Below are positions 17,623 through 26,169 of a stretch of DNA of 64,000 bases, piece by piece. Origin of the DNA: Nocardia neocaledoniensis. Its GTDB lineage: Bacteria > Actinomycetota > Actinomycetes > Mycobacteriales > Mycobacteriaceae. The translations under genes were made by a program, and so were the position numbers. Within the stretch, counting starts at the first letter, position 1; every line of letters starts with the position of its first letter. The stretch is taken from assembly GCF_003182135.1 (NCBI RefSeq), contig NZ_QGTL01000005.1, forward strand, positions 369,498-433,497, written 5' to 3'. The notes beneath the pieces were generated by a model. It was not told the DNA's origin, did no database searches, and was given only the letters and a program-made list of their open reading frames with translations.

Positions 17623-19038
17623 ATGGCAGCTGACGGCCCCGGCCTCACCACCGAAGCCGTCTCGGCGCCCGCCTCGGCGGCCGACTCGGAGGGGTACGCG
17701 CGCGGGCTGAGTCCGCGCACCATCCAGATGATCGCCATCGGCGGCGCGATCGGCACCGGCCTGTTCTACGGCGCGGGCGCGGCGATCGAACAGGCCGGAC
17801 CGTCGTTGATCCTGGCCTATCTGGTGGCGGGCCTGGCCATCTTCGTGATCATGCGCGCGCTCGGCGAGCTGCTCACTTATCGGCCGGTGTCGGGCAGTTT
17901 CGCGGAATACGCGCACGAATTCCTCGGCCGTTTCGCCGGATTCGCGACCGGCTGGTCGTACTGGGCGGTGTGGGTGTCCACCTGCATGGCCGAGATCACC
18001 GTGGCGGGCAAGTACGTGCGGTACTGGTTCGACATCCCGGAGTGGGTGACCGCGCTGGTGGTGCTGGCCGTGCTGTTCGCGGCGAACCTGATCTCGGTGC
18101 GGATCTTCGGTGAGGGCGAGTTCTGGTTCTCGGCGATCAAGGTGACCGCGATCCTGGCGATGATCATGATCGGCATCGGCGTGCTGGTGTTCGGGTTCGG
18201 GCACGCCGCCGACCCGACGGTGACCAACCTGTGGGCCGACGGCGGCGTGTTCCCGCACGGCTTCGGTCAGACGCTGCTGGTGCTGCAGATCGTCGTGTTC
18301 GCCTATGTCGGTGTGGAACTGGTCGGCGTGACCGCGGGGGAGGCGCGCGACCCGAAGACGACGCTGCGCAAGGCCATCAACACCCTGCCGTTCCGGATCG
18401 GCCTGTTCTATGTCGGCGCGCTGGTGGTGATCATGTCGGTGGCGAGCTGGCGCAGCTTCCACGCGGGCCGCAGCCCGTTCGTCGAGGTGTTCGAGCAGAT
18501 CGGCATCCCGGCGGCCGCCGGCATCATCAACTTCGTGTTGCTCACCGCCGCGTTGTCCTCGTGCAACTCCGGCATCTACTCCACCGGGCGGATGCTGCGC
18601 AGCCTCGCCCTGCGCGACGAGGCGCCGGCGAAGTTCGCGGCGCTGAGCAAGCAGTCGGTGCCGTTCACCGGCATCTGCGCCTCGGCGGGGGCCATGGTGA
18701 TCGGTGTCGTGGTGAACGTGGTCTCGCCGGACAAGGCCTTCGCCTACATCACCTCCGTGAGCACCGTCGGCATCATCGTCGTCTGGAGCGTGATCCTGGT
18801 GTGCCACATCAAGTACCGGGCCAAGGTCAGGGCGGGGGAGCTGCCTGCCAGCGACTACCGGCTGCCCGGCGCGCCCGTGACCACCTGGGCGGCACTGGGT
18901 TTCCTCGGCCTGGTCGTGGTGTTGCTGCTGTGGACCGAGGGTGGCCGGACGGCGTTGCTCGTCGGCGCGGTGTGGGCGGCGCTGGTCTGCGCCGGCTACT
19001 ACGCCTTCGGCCGTCGCGGGGTGGCGCACACCGCCTGA
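17623..19038 (+). CDS. Amino acid permease, AAT (GabP/ProY/AnsP-like) family
   Basis: The protein has 471 residues and about 12 membrane segments. The first segment reads GLSPRTIQMIAIGGAIGTGLFYGAG, the hallmark of the AAT family of proton-coupled amino-acid importers, followed by MRALGELLTYRPVSGSFAEYA and GWSYW. A late block, SSCNSGIYSTGRMLRSLA, is also typical. The start at 17623 gives the standard 30-residue cytoplasmic lead, and GAGGGAAGGA lies upstream. Specificity (GABA, asparagine, proline or aromatic) cannot be decided by eye. Confidence 0.88.
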   Translation: MAADGPGLTTEAVSAPASAADSEGYARGLSPRTIQMIAIGGAIGTGLFYGAGAAIEQAGPSLILAYLVAGLAIFVIMRALGELLTYRPVSGSFAEYAHEFLGRFAGFATGWSYWAVWVSTCMAEITVAGKYVRYWFDIPEWVTALVVLAVLFAANLISVRIFGEGEFWFSAIKVTAILAMIMIGIGVLVFGFGHAADPTVTNLWADGGVFPHGFGQTLLVLQIVVFAYVGVELVGVTAGEARDPKTTLRKAINTLPFRIGLFYVGALVVIMSVASWRSFHAGRSPFVEVFEQIGIPAAAGIINFVLLTAALSSCNSGIYSTGRMLRSLALRDEAPAKFAALSKQSVPFTGICASAGAMVIGVVVNVVSPDKAFAYITSVSTVGIIVVWSVILVCHIKYRAKVRAGELPASDYRLPGAPVTTWAALGFLGLVVVLLLWTEGGRTALLVGAVWAALVCAGYYAFGRRGVAHTA

Positions 19039-19172
19039 CGCGGGCGCCCCGTTTGCTGGAAAGCCGCTGGCAGACAAGCGTTTTCTGTCATACCCCACCG
19101 GTATCGTCGAAGGGTCACACAACGAGCCCGGCGGCGAGTGTGGCCGGGCGGTGCGAGAACGGGGGCACGGGG

Positions 19173-20180
19173 ATGAGTGACGACGACCGTGGCGAACTGC
19201 AGCCACCGAGCAGGCATGGCACCACCTGGCGCGAATCGGAATACCGGGTGCTGGCCGACGACCTGCGCGCCGGGGCCGACCTGGCGCGCACCGCGCGCAC
19301 GGTGGGGCGCACCGAATCCGCGGTGCGCGCCGCCCTGCGCAACTTCGTGCCACCGGAGGAACGGGTGCCGACCGCCGAGCGCGAGCACTGGATCCGGCGG
19401 CGCCTGGTCGCCGAACCGGAATGGGACTGGTGGGCCGTGGTGGTCGAACACCATCGGCGCTCCCGCGGCGGATTGTGGTTCACCCGGCACGAGCACTGCG
19501 CCCGGATCGGCTGGCGCCGCCGCACGCCGATGCCGGCGCTGGCCCAGGAGCTGGGCACCTCCGAGCTGTCGGCCGCCGAACTGCTGCGCTCACTCGGCCT
19601 GGTCGAGAGCATCGAGGAGGCGGCCGAGCGGCTCGGCGCCACCCCGGGACTCGCCCTGGCGAAACGGGTGGCGGCCCGCCGCGACGACGCGGTGGGCGCC
19701 CGCTGGATCCTGATCGTCGACGGCGCGGCGGGCACCACGCGTTCACGCAACGCGCCGATCCGCCGCCAGGTCTCGCTGCACGAGACCAGGGCCGCCGCCG
19801 AGAGCGAACGGGACCGGGTGCTCGCCTGGCACGCCCGCGTCGGTGTGGACTCACCGACGGCACCGGTGTGGTGGACGATCGCCGAACGCGGCCTGGGCGC
19901 GATCACCGGGCCCACCCGCTGCGGCGTCTTCGACCCCGCGGAACCGCCGGGCGGTCCGGTGCGCGCCGAGGCGCTGACGGTGGGCGACGTGATCCGGGTC
20001 GCCGTGCCCGACGGCGGCTTCCTGCAGGACCGGATCACCGCGATCACGCAGGCGGGCCCCGGTGCGCCGATCGTCATCGATCTCGCCCCCGTCGCCAACT
20101 CCCGGGTGCGCCGTGTCGTGGAGTTCGCACCGGGTGAGGTGGTCGAGGTGGTGCGCGGCCTGGCCGAACGCGCGAGCTGA
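19173..20180 (+). CDS. Hypothetical protein with N-terminal Myb/SANT-like helical region
   Basis: The protein has 335 residues and no signal peptide or membrane segment. Residues about 15-60 (TTWRESEYRVLADDLRAGADLARTARTVGRTESAVRAALRNF) resemble a SANT/Myb-like helix-turn-helix that reads rows of DNA or packs in a complex. The tryptophan-rich segment that follows (EPEWDWWAVVVEHHR) and the C-terminal part with two small beta-rich modules (from about ALTVGDVIRVAVPDGGFL) are not recognised. It has no obvious operon partner and is followed by a strong hairpin. DNA binding is possible but unproven. Confidence 0.7.
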   Translation: MSDDDRGELQPPSRHGTTWRESEYRVLADDLRAGADLARTARTVGRTESAVRAALRNFVPPEERVPTAEREHWIRRRLVAEPEWDWWAVVVEHHRRSRGGLWFTRHEHCARIGWRRRTPMPALAQELGTSELSAAELLRSLGLVESIEEAAERLGATPGLALAKRVAARRDDAVGARWILIVDGAAGTTRSRNAPIRRQVSLHETRAAAESERDRVLAWHARVGVDSPTAPVWWTIAERGLGAITGPTRCGVFDPAEPPGGPVRAEALTVGDVIRVAVPDGGFLQDRITAITQAGPGAPIVIDLAPVANSRVRRVVEFAPGEVVEVVRGLAERAS

Positions 20181-20188
20181 CCGGCAGC

Positions 20189-20226
20189 GGACGTCGCGGT
20201 GAGCGAGCGGCCTCACCTCGACGTCC
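20189..20226. terminator. Bidirectional hairpin terminator
   Basis: GGACGTCG (20189-20196) and GGTGAG (20198-20203) pair with CTCACC (20212-20217) and CGACGTCC (20219-20226), with one internal C/T mismatch and an eight-base loop. It lies between two convergent genes, eight bases after the first stop and 13 bases before the other. Confidence 0.7.
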
Positions 20227-20239
20227 GGGCCCGGCGGAG

Positions 20240-20788
20240 TCAGGTCCGCCGCGAGCCGGTGACCCACACGGGCCCGGTGAGCAACCAGATGACGGTGATC
20301 ACCCCGAGCGTGCCGAACACGCCGGACAGCTGTTCCCGCTGCTCGGCATCGGCCACCGTGTAGCTCAGCACGAGGGTGAGCGCGCCCGCGATGGCGGCTG
20401 CGCCGAGCCAGCGCAGGAAGTCGGCCCATTCCGTGCGGGTGCGCTCCGGCCCGTACTTCGGCACCCGTGCCGGCGCGGGACCACCGGCGAAGCGGTGGGC
20501 GAAACGCTCGTCGAGCCACTGGATCATCCGGTGCCCGAACATCACCGTGCAGCCGAGGTAGATCCCGGCCAGCCGGTGCGCGAAGCCCACCTCGCCGCCC
20601 CCGTGCAGGTCGATGGCCACCGCGACCACCAGGACCACGTCCAGCACCGGGACCAGCGCGAGGGTCACCATGCCCGCCCGCGGCAACCGGGCCACATAGC
20701 GCAGCAGCAACCCGCCGACCACCAGCACCCAGAAACCGACCTCGCACGCGGCGATCGTCAGCAACACGGGGTTGTTCAGTTCGTCCAT
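20240..20788 (-). CDS. Conserved hypothetical membrane protein
   Basis: The protein has 182 residues and about five predicted membrane segments: LLTIAACEVGFWVLVVGGLLL, MVTLALVPVLDVVLVVAVAI, the IYLGCTVMFGHRMI region, AAAIAGALTLVLSYTVA and VFGTLGVITVIWLLTGPVW. The cytoplasmic loop RVPKYGPERTRTEWADFLRWL is highly conserved in a family of small bacterial membrane proteins of unknown role. It is divergent from the sensor kinase gene, 108 bases away. No enzymatic motif is visible. Confidence 0.75.
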   Translation of the reverse strand: MDELNNPVLLTIAACEVGFWVLVVGGLLLRYVARLPRAGMVTLALVPVLDVVLVVAVAIDLHGGGEVGFAHRLAGIYLGCTVMFGHRMIQWLDERFAHRFAGGPAPARVPKYGPERTRTEWADFLRWLGAAAIAGALTLVLSYTVADAEQREQLSGVFGTLGVITVIWLLTGPVWVTGSRRT

Positions 20789-20896
20789 TCCTCCACTGTG
20801 CGTGGCACACCGCCGCGTGGTCGTCCCGCTGGGGGACCCCGCGCCGTCCGTCCTTCGGGGGACCCGCCGGGCGCGCCGGGTGTGCTGGAATGAGGT

Positions 20897-22048
20897 ATGC
20901 CGCTGCCGTCCCGCCTGTCCCCGAGCAGGCTCGCGGTCGTCGCCGACAGTTCGACCGCGGCCGCCGTCGGTGTCTTCCTGGTCGGCCTGCTGCTGTGGGC
21001 CGCGGACGGCTGGGCGATCGTCGCCGACCGCGACGTCTATCCGGCGGCGCTGAAGCTGGCGCTGCTGTGCGCGGCGTTCGCGATCCAGATCAGCGCGCAG
21101 TTCCGGCCGGGGCTCGCCTTCTTCCTGATGATCGCGCTGCTGGCGCTCGATTTCGGATTCAGCCCGTCGCTGCCACTGTGGATCGCGCTGACCGATGTGA
21201 TCTTCCTGGCCGTCAGCACCGGCTCGGACCGGTTGGGCACGCTGGTCAGCTGGTTCGCCTTCTTGGTTCCGGTGCTCGGCGCGGCGGTGGCGCTGGGGCT
21301 CGGCGGCGTGCGCGCGGGCCTGTACGTGGGTCTGATCGGGATCGCGCTCACCTGGTCACCGCTCGGCTACGCCCGCGCGGTCCGCGCCTCCCGCCGTGCG
21401 GTCGACGTCGAACGCCGCGCGGCCAGGGCCGATCTCGCCGCCCGCGACGCCGAGCGGACCGCCGCTCTCGGCGAGGAACGGCGCAGACTGGCCAGGGACC
21501 TGCACGACACGGTCGCCGGGCACCTGTCCGCCGTCGCGATCCTCGCGGAGGTGGCGCAGAAGGATCCGGGCAATCTGGCGGTGCTGCGGACGATCCGCTC
21601 GGGCAGTCTGGCGGCTCTCGACGAGATGCGCGCGACGATCGACCTGCTGACCGCACCGGACGACACCGCCGTCACCGCCCGGCTGGCTTCCCTCGACGGG
21701 CTGATCGACGCGGCGCACGCGGCGGGCGGGGCGGTGACGCTGCGCCGCGAAGCCGACCTGCCGCTGTCGACCGCCGTCGAGGCCGTGATCACCCGCATCC
21801 TCGGCGAGACCATCGCCAACGCCACCAAGCACGCGCCGGGCGCGCCCCTGGACATCGACGTCCGTCGCGACGGCGACCGGGTGGTGGTGACCGCGACGAA
21901 TCCGATCACCTCGGGTGCTTCGGAAGGAGAGGGAAACGGAGTGCGTAACATGATGTTTCGCGCCGAATCGGTGGACGGGACCCTCACCGCGGGCCGCGCG
22001 GACGGCCGGTGGCGGGTGCGGGCCAGGATCCCGCTGGTGCAGCGATGA
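20897..22048 (+). CDS. NarL-type sensor histidine kinase
   Basis: The protein has 383 residues. The first half has four to five membrane segments. The HisKA_3 dimerisation domain carries the phospho-accepting His203 in RRRLARDLHDTVAGHLSAVA. The ATP domain holds ETIANATKHAPGA (N-box) and GNGVRNMMFRAE (G-box). It autophosphorylates and passes phosphate to the regulator encoded next, whose ATG overlaps its stop (ATGA). There is no extracytoplasmic sensor domain, so it probably senses membrane state or an intramembrane signal, as in DesK/LiaS-like kinases (inference). Confidence 0.9.
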   Translation: MPLPSRLSPSRLAVVADSSTAAAVGVFLVGLLLWAADGWAIVADRDVYPAALKLALLCAAFAIQISAQFRPGLAFFLMIALLALDFGFSPSLPLWIALTDVIFLAVSTGSDRLGTLVSWFAFLVPVLGAAVALGLGGVRAGLYVGLIGIALTWSPLGYARAVRASRRAVDVERRAARADLAARDAERTAALGEERRRLARDLHDTVAGHLSAVAILAEVAQKDPGNLAVLRTIRSGSLAALDEMRATIDLLTAPDDTAVTARLASLDGLIDAAHAAGGAVTLRREADLPLSTAVEAVITRILGETIANATKHAPGAPLDIDVRRDGDRVVVTATNPITSGASEGEGNGVRNMMFRAESVDGTLTAGRADGRWRVRARIPLVQR

Positions 22049-22686
22049 CGGTGACGGTGGTGGTGGCCGACGATCACGCCACGATCCGGGCGGGCATCAC
22101 CATGCTGCTCGAATCCTCCGGTCAGGTCAGCGTGATCGGGGAGGCGGCCGACGGGCTCGCGGCGCTGCGGCAGGCCCGCGCGCTGCAGCCCGACGTGGTC
22201 CTGATGGATGTCCGCATGCCCCGGGTGGACGGGCTGGAAGCCACCGCGGCCGTGATCGCCGAGACGACCGCGAAGGTGTTGGTCCTCACCACCTTCGCCA
22301 TCGACGACTACGTCCTGGGCGCGCTCGCGGCGGGTGCCAGCGGCTTCTTGCTCAAGTCGGTCGGCGGGGACGACCTGGTCCGCGCCGTGCTCGCGGTGGC
22401 CGAGGGCGACGCGGTCCTCGATCCGAAGGTGACCCGCGCGGTGATCGCCGCCCTGCCCCGTCCCACGGCCACGGAAGCACCCGACCTGTCCGCCCTCACC
22501 GAGCGTGAGCGGCAGGTGCTCGCCGGAGTGGGTGCCGGGCTGTCCAACCACCAGATCGGGACCCGCCTGCGCATCGGCGAAGCCACCGTGAAAACCCATG
22601 TCTCCCGGGTGCTGACGAAGCTGGGCGTGCAATCCCGCGTGCAGGCCGCGGTGCTCGCGACCCAGGCCGGGCTCACCCTGCCCTGA
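22045..22686 (+). CDS. NarL/LuxR-type response regulator
   Basis: The protein has 213 residues. The receiver domain has acidic residues Asp9/Asp10, phospho-acceptor Asp55 in VVLMDVRMPRVDG, the Thr of VLVLTTF and Lys of GFLLKSVGG. The C-terminal LuxR helix-turn-helix is LTERERQVLAGVGAGLSNHQIG, then EATVKTHVSRVLTKLG. It is translationally coupled to the kinase upstream. No repeat resembling its target is visible in the adjacent intergenic regions. The convergent methyltransferase ends three bases further on. Confidence 0.93.
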   Translation: MTVTVVVADDHATIRAGITMLLESSGQVSVIGEAADGLAALRQARALQPDVVLMDVRMPRVDGLEATAAVIAETTAKVLVLTTFAIDDYVLGALAAGASGFLLKSVGGDDLVRAVLAVAEGDAVLDPKVTRAVIAALPRPTATEAPDLSALTERERQVLAGVGAGLSNHQIGTRLRIGEATVKTHVSRVLTKLGVQSRVQAAVLATQAGLTLP

Positions 22687-22689
22687 CCG

Positions 22690-23466
22690 CTACCGCGGCA
22701 CCGCGCGGATCACTTCGGTGTGCAGCGGATAGTCGAACTCGCCCGCGGCGGTCTCCGGTCGGGCGCGCAGGTAGTCGCGGATCCGGCGGAGCAGCGCGGC
22801 CCGCTGGTCGGCGGGGATGACCACGGTGTGTGAGTGCGTCCCGATGGTCTCGACCAGCGAATCCGCGGTGCGCCGTTGCGCATGCGCGAAGACGGCCTTC
22901 TCGAAGGGGGCGAACAGTGGGTGGCCGGGCAGCGGTTGGTCCGGGGGCGGTGGCGTCGTCGATGCTTCCGAGCGCGCCACCCGCTGCAGACCCGCCACCC
23001 ATTCGGTCGTGCCGTCCTCGATGTTCCAGAACGCCGCGAAGACCCCACCGGGTCGCAGCACCCGCGCGATCTCGGGGAACGCGCGCGACTGCTCGAACCA
23101 GTGGAACGCCTGTCCCGCGACCACCGCGTCGACCGAATCATCCGGCAGCGGAATCTCTTCCGCGGTGCCGGCCAGGATCGTCAGCGCGGGGTATCGGCGG
23201 ACGAACTCGGCGCGCATCGACGCGTCGGGTTCCACGGCCACCGCCTCGGCGCCGACCGCGAGCAGTCCGCCGGTCAGCTTGCCGGTGCCCGCGCCGAGAT
23301 CCAGTACGGCGGGAGCCTCGATCGCCGCGAGCGGTTCGAGTGCCCACCGGATGGCCGCGACCGCGTAGTCCGGCCGGTGCTCGGCGTAGACCGCCGCCTG
23401 TGTTCCGAACGATGTGGCCCGCCGCGCCCAGCGTTCCCGCTCCGCTGAATCCCCGTTTCCCCGCAC
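22690..23466 (-). CDS. Class I SAM-dependent methyltransferase
   Basis: The protein has 258 residues. Motif I is VLDLGAGTGKLTGGL near residue 50, then VAVEPDASMRAEF and DAVVAGQAFHWFE (the methyltransferase_11 pattern), followed by RVLRPGGVFAAFWN. The substrate is unknown. The GTG at 23466 is taken as the start because it begins the conserved ERERWARRATSFG lead-in. No ribosome site is visible, so it may be translated from a leaderless message. Confidence 0.8.
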   Translation of the reverse strand: MRGNGDSAERERWARRATSFGTQAAVYAEHRPDYAVAAIRWALEPLAAIEAPAVLDLGAGTGKLTGGLLAVGAEAVAVEPDASMRAEFVRRYPALTILAGTAEEIPLPDDSVDAVVAGQAFHWFEQSRAFPEIARVLRPGGVFAAFWNIEDGTTEWVAGLQRVARSEASTTPPPPDQPLPGHPLFAPFEKAVFAHAQRRTADSLVETIGTHSHTVVIPADQRAALLRRIRDYLRARPETAAGEFDYPLHTEVIRAVPR

Positions 23467-23674
23467 GGTTCGACGATACCGCGCCGAGGGCCGGCCTCGC
23501 CGGTTCCAGTCGTGGCGACCGGCTCGACCCCGCGTGCATCGTTGCGCGGCTTCCCGGATCTGAGACCCGCAGTGGGACAGGATGTTCCGTGCCGCCGGCC
23601 CGGAGTCGACAGGGCCGAACCCCATCCGCCGTGCCGCAGCCGGCGCCACGGCGCCGTTGCCCGGGCGTTCCGCG

Positions 23675-25108
23675 TCAGTCGGCGGTGCTGGACGGGCCCG
23701 TGGCCGCGCGTGTGCCCGGCATCGTGGCCGCCGCCGCGAACAGCAGGACGGCCATCGCCAGCAGGGTGACGAAAACCAGGTGGACGGCGTGGGCCAGTTC
23801 GGTGGGGTCGGGCCGGTCGACGGCGTCGATCCGGGAGTTGACGATCGCGCCGAAGACCGCCACGCCGACCGCGATGCCGACGGAGCGGGCGAACATCGTC
23901 GCCGAGGTGACCACGCCGCGCTCGGACCAGTCCGCGCTGGTCTGGGCGGCGATCAGCGTCGGATTGGCGATCAGGCCCATGCCGGCGCCGATCACGAAGC
24001 AGGTGCCCGCGATCTGCCACGGGCTCGATTCCGCGCCGATCGGCGCCAGGGTGGCGCACCCGAGCAGCGCGATCGCGCCACCGATCAGCGCGGTGCCACG
24101 GAAGCCGATGCGCAGGTAGAGCGCGCCCGCCTGCGAGGCGGTGATCGGCCAGCCGATCGTGAGCGCGCCCACGGTGAGCCCGGCGACCGTGGCGCTGGTG
24201 CCGAGCACACCCTGCGCGAACGTGGGCACATAGGAGGTGAGACCGAGCACGACCGCGCCGATCAGCAACGACACCGCGCCGGCCGCCACCACCACCCGCC
24301 GGGTGAAGATCCACAGCGGCAGAATCGGATTCACCGCGCGCCGCTCGACGAACCCGAACACCACCAGCACGACCGCGCTGCCGACGAAGAGGGCTGCGCT
24401 CACCGGCGAACCCCACGCCCAGGCCTGGCCGCCCTCGAGCAGCGCGAGGATCACCGCACCGGCGCCGAGGGTGAGCAGCGCGGCCCCGAGGTAGTCGACC
24501 CGCTGACGCGGTCCGCGCGGCGCGGTCTCGGTGAACTTGCGCAGCAGCATGAATCCGGCGATGCCCGCCAGCGGCAGATTCACCAGGAAGATCCACCGCC
24601 AGCTCGCGAAATCGGCGAACGCCCCGCCCAGCAGCGGCCCGAGCACCGCCGATCCCGCCCACACCCCGGCCAGATAGCCCTGTACCTTCGCCCGCTCCGG
24701 CAGGGTGTAGATGTCACTGGCGATCACCATCGTCATCGGCTGCACCGCACCGGCGCCGATACCCTGGATCGCCCGGAACACGATGAGCGCCACCATGTTC
24801 GTCGCCAGCCCGCACAGCAGCGAACCGAGCGCGAACACCGCGATCCCGAACAGGATCACCGGCTTGCGCCCGACGGTGTCGGCCACCTTCCCGTAGATCG
24901 GCACCGTCACGGCCTGGGTGAGCAGATAGATCGAGAACAGCCACGGGAACAGCGCGAACCCGCCGAGATCGGCGGTGATGGTCAGGACCCCGGTCGCGAT
25001 GATCGTCGAATCCAGCGCCACCAGACTCGTCGACATCATCAGGGCCCCGAGGATCGCCCCGCGCTCGGAGCGCAGCCCGACCGCCGAGCGCGCGGTATCT
25101 GTCGCCAC
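23675..25108 (-). CDS. MFS drug/solute exporter, DHA2 family (14 TM)
   Basis: The protein has 477 residues and about 14 membrane segments. Motif A variant GKVADTVGRKPV follows segment two. The exporter motif C is in segment five (VWAGSAVLGPLLGGAFADFASWRWIF), and the first segment has the DHA2 pattern LDSTIIATG. It should pump a toxic or hydrophobic compound out using the proton gradient. The GTG start is preceded by GGAAGGAG. The gene stands alone; no regulator is adjacent except the IclR gene 99 bases upstream on the same strand, which more likely serves the organosulfur operon. Confidence 0.88.
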   Translation of the reverse strand: MATDTARSAVGLRSERGAILGALMMSTSLVALDSTIIATGVLTITADLGGFALFPWLFSIYLLTQAVTVPIYGKVADTVGRKPVILFGIAVFALGSLLCGLATNMVALIVFRAIQGIGAGAVQPMTMVIASDIYTLPERAKVQGYLAGVWAGSAVLGPLLGGAFADFASWRWIFLVNLPLAGIAGFMLLRKFTETAPRGPRQRVDYLGAALLTLGAGAVILALLEGGQAWAWGSPVSAALFVGSAVVLVVFGFVERRAVNPILPLWIFTRRVVVAAGAVSLLIGAVVLGLTSYVPTFAQGVLGTSATVAGLTVGALTIGWPITASQAGALYLRIGFRGTALIGGAIALLGCATLAPIGAESSPWQIAGTCFVIGAGMGLIANPTLIAAQTSADWSERGVVTSATMFARSVGIAVGVAVFGAIVNSRIDAVDRPDPTELAHAVHLVFVTLLAMAVLLFAAAATMPGTRAATGPSSTAD

Positions 25109-25207
25109 CCCACTCCTTCCCTTACCTCAGCTAATGATTGCGACGCTAACGGCCGGCGGCCGGCGTCGGGCCGGAATCGGGGGAGGTGTGACGCGATCGG
25201 ATCCCGC

Positions 25208-25957
25208 TCATTCGGCGGCGGCGAAGGTCGCGGCGATATCGCCCGCTGTCACCTTCGCCAGCTCCACGAAGAACGGCACCCGTTCGTCGATCATCAGGGT
25301 CACCGGCCCGCGCAGTCCGAGCGCGAAACGGCACCGGCCGCGCGGATCGAGGATGGGCAGGCCGATGGTGCGGAAGCCGGGATCGAGTTCGCGGTCGTTG
25401 AACGCGTAGCCGCGAGCGCGGGTGGCGACGAGTTCGGCTCGGAGCTCCTCGGCGCTCGACACGGACCGCTCGGTGCCTTCTTCGTATGGGAGCGAACGCA
25501 ATTCGTCGTCGCTCACGTCGGACCAGGCCAGCAGTGCCTTGCCCAGTGCGCTGGCGTGCAGCGGCAGCCGCACGCCCTGTAGTTCGTGGCCGTCGGTCTC
25601 CCGCCACCGGCTGGTGCCGAGCAACACCGCGTGGATGCCGTGCCGGGTGGCCACCGAGCCGGTGGCGCCGGTGGTGGCCGCGAGCTGCTCGAGAGCGGGC
25701 TCGGCGAGATAGATCTTGTGCTGCCGGTAGGCGATCTGCCCGTATTCGGCCAGGGCGCCGCCCATCCGGTAGCGGCTCGACTCGGCGTCCTTGTCCAGGA
25801 ACCCCGCCTGGACGAGCGCGCCCAGCAGTCGATGGGTGGTGCTCACGGCCAGTCCCTGCGCTCGCGCGACCTCCGAGACGCCTCGCTCCTCACCGCCACG
25901 GAAGCAATCGAGGACCGACAGGGCTCGCGTCACGGTCTGCACGCTGGAGGTCTCCAC
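25208..25957 (-). CDS. IclR family regulator of the organosulfur operon
   Basis: The protein has 249 residues. The N-terminal winged helix (SVQTVTRALSVLDCFRG, then VSEVARAQGLAVSTTHRLLGALVQAGFLDKD) is followed by the IclR effector domain (LHASALGKALLAWS, then ARGYAFNDRELDPGFRTIGLPI). The GTG at 25957 gives the normal length; longer in-frame starts would add a low-quality N-terminus. It is divergent from the sulfonate-type ABC operon. The 212-base gap contains two identical-arm palindromes, so it probably controls that operon and itself. Confidence 0.88.
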   Translation of the reverse strand: METSSVQTVTRALSVLDCFRGGEERGVSEVARAQGLAVSTTHRLLGALVQAGFLDKDAESSRYRMGGALAEYGQIAYRQHKIYLAEPALEQLAATTGATGSVATRHGIHAVLLGTSRWRETDGHELQGVRLPLHASALGKALLAWSDVSDDELRSLPYEEGTERSVSSAEELRAELVATRARGYAFNDRELDPGFRTIGLPILDPRGRCRFALGLRGPVTLMIDERVPFFVELAKVTAGDIAATFAAAE

Positions 25958-26001
25958 GAATCCGACGGTAACACAGCGATTCGCGGCAACCTCCTCGGCT
26001 G

Positions 26002-26016
26002 TTCCGTTATTCGGAA
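26002..26016. promoter_or_regulatory. Operator candidate, copy 1 (TTCCG-N5-CGGAA)
   Basis: This is a perfect inverted repeat TTCCG-TTATT-CGGAA, 45 bases upstream of the IclR start. The same arms with the same five-base spacer recur at 26078-26092. Two matched sites in one divergent promoter strongly suggest binding by the adjacent IclR protein. Confidence 0.6.
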
Positions 26017-26077
26017 AGGGGTGGAGGTTCTTGTCGAGGAATACGCCATAAATCCCGGGGCATGTCGCTGTCAAGCT

Positions 26078-26092
26078 TTCCGATCTGCGGAA
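26078..26092. promoter_or_regulatory. Operator candidate, copy 2 (TTCCG-N5-CGGAA)
   Basis: This is a perfect inverted repeat TTCCG-ATCTG-CGGAA, 78 bases upstream of the binding-protein gene and 76 bases from copy 1. The spacer sequence differs between copies while the arms are identical, as expected for a protein-binding site rather than a duplicated segment. Confidence 0.6.
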
Positions 26093-26169
26093 TGGCATCC
26101 CTCGTTCGGCGCCGTCGCCGCTCCTACGCTGCGAAGGCATCACCCACTGAACCCCGAACAGGAGCCCCG

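Noticed and set aside
23467..23674. Possible small gene between the methyltransferase and MFS exporter
   Set aside because: I see only GC-rich sequence with short palindromes (for example GGCGCC repeats) and no frame with coding features.
24976..25207. Possible extra gene between the MFS exporter and IclR gene
   Set aside because: The interval between the two genes is only 99 bases and holds no frame with a start and ribosome site.
25958..26143. A longer N-terminus for the IclR protein starting at 26143
   Set aside because: The added 62 residues are unlike the family and would cover both operator palindromes.
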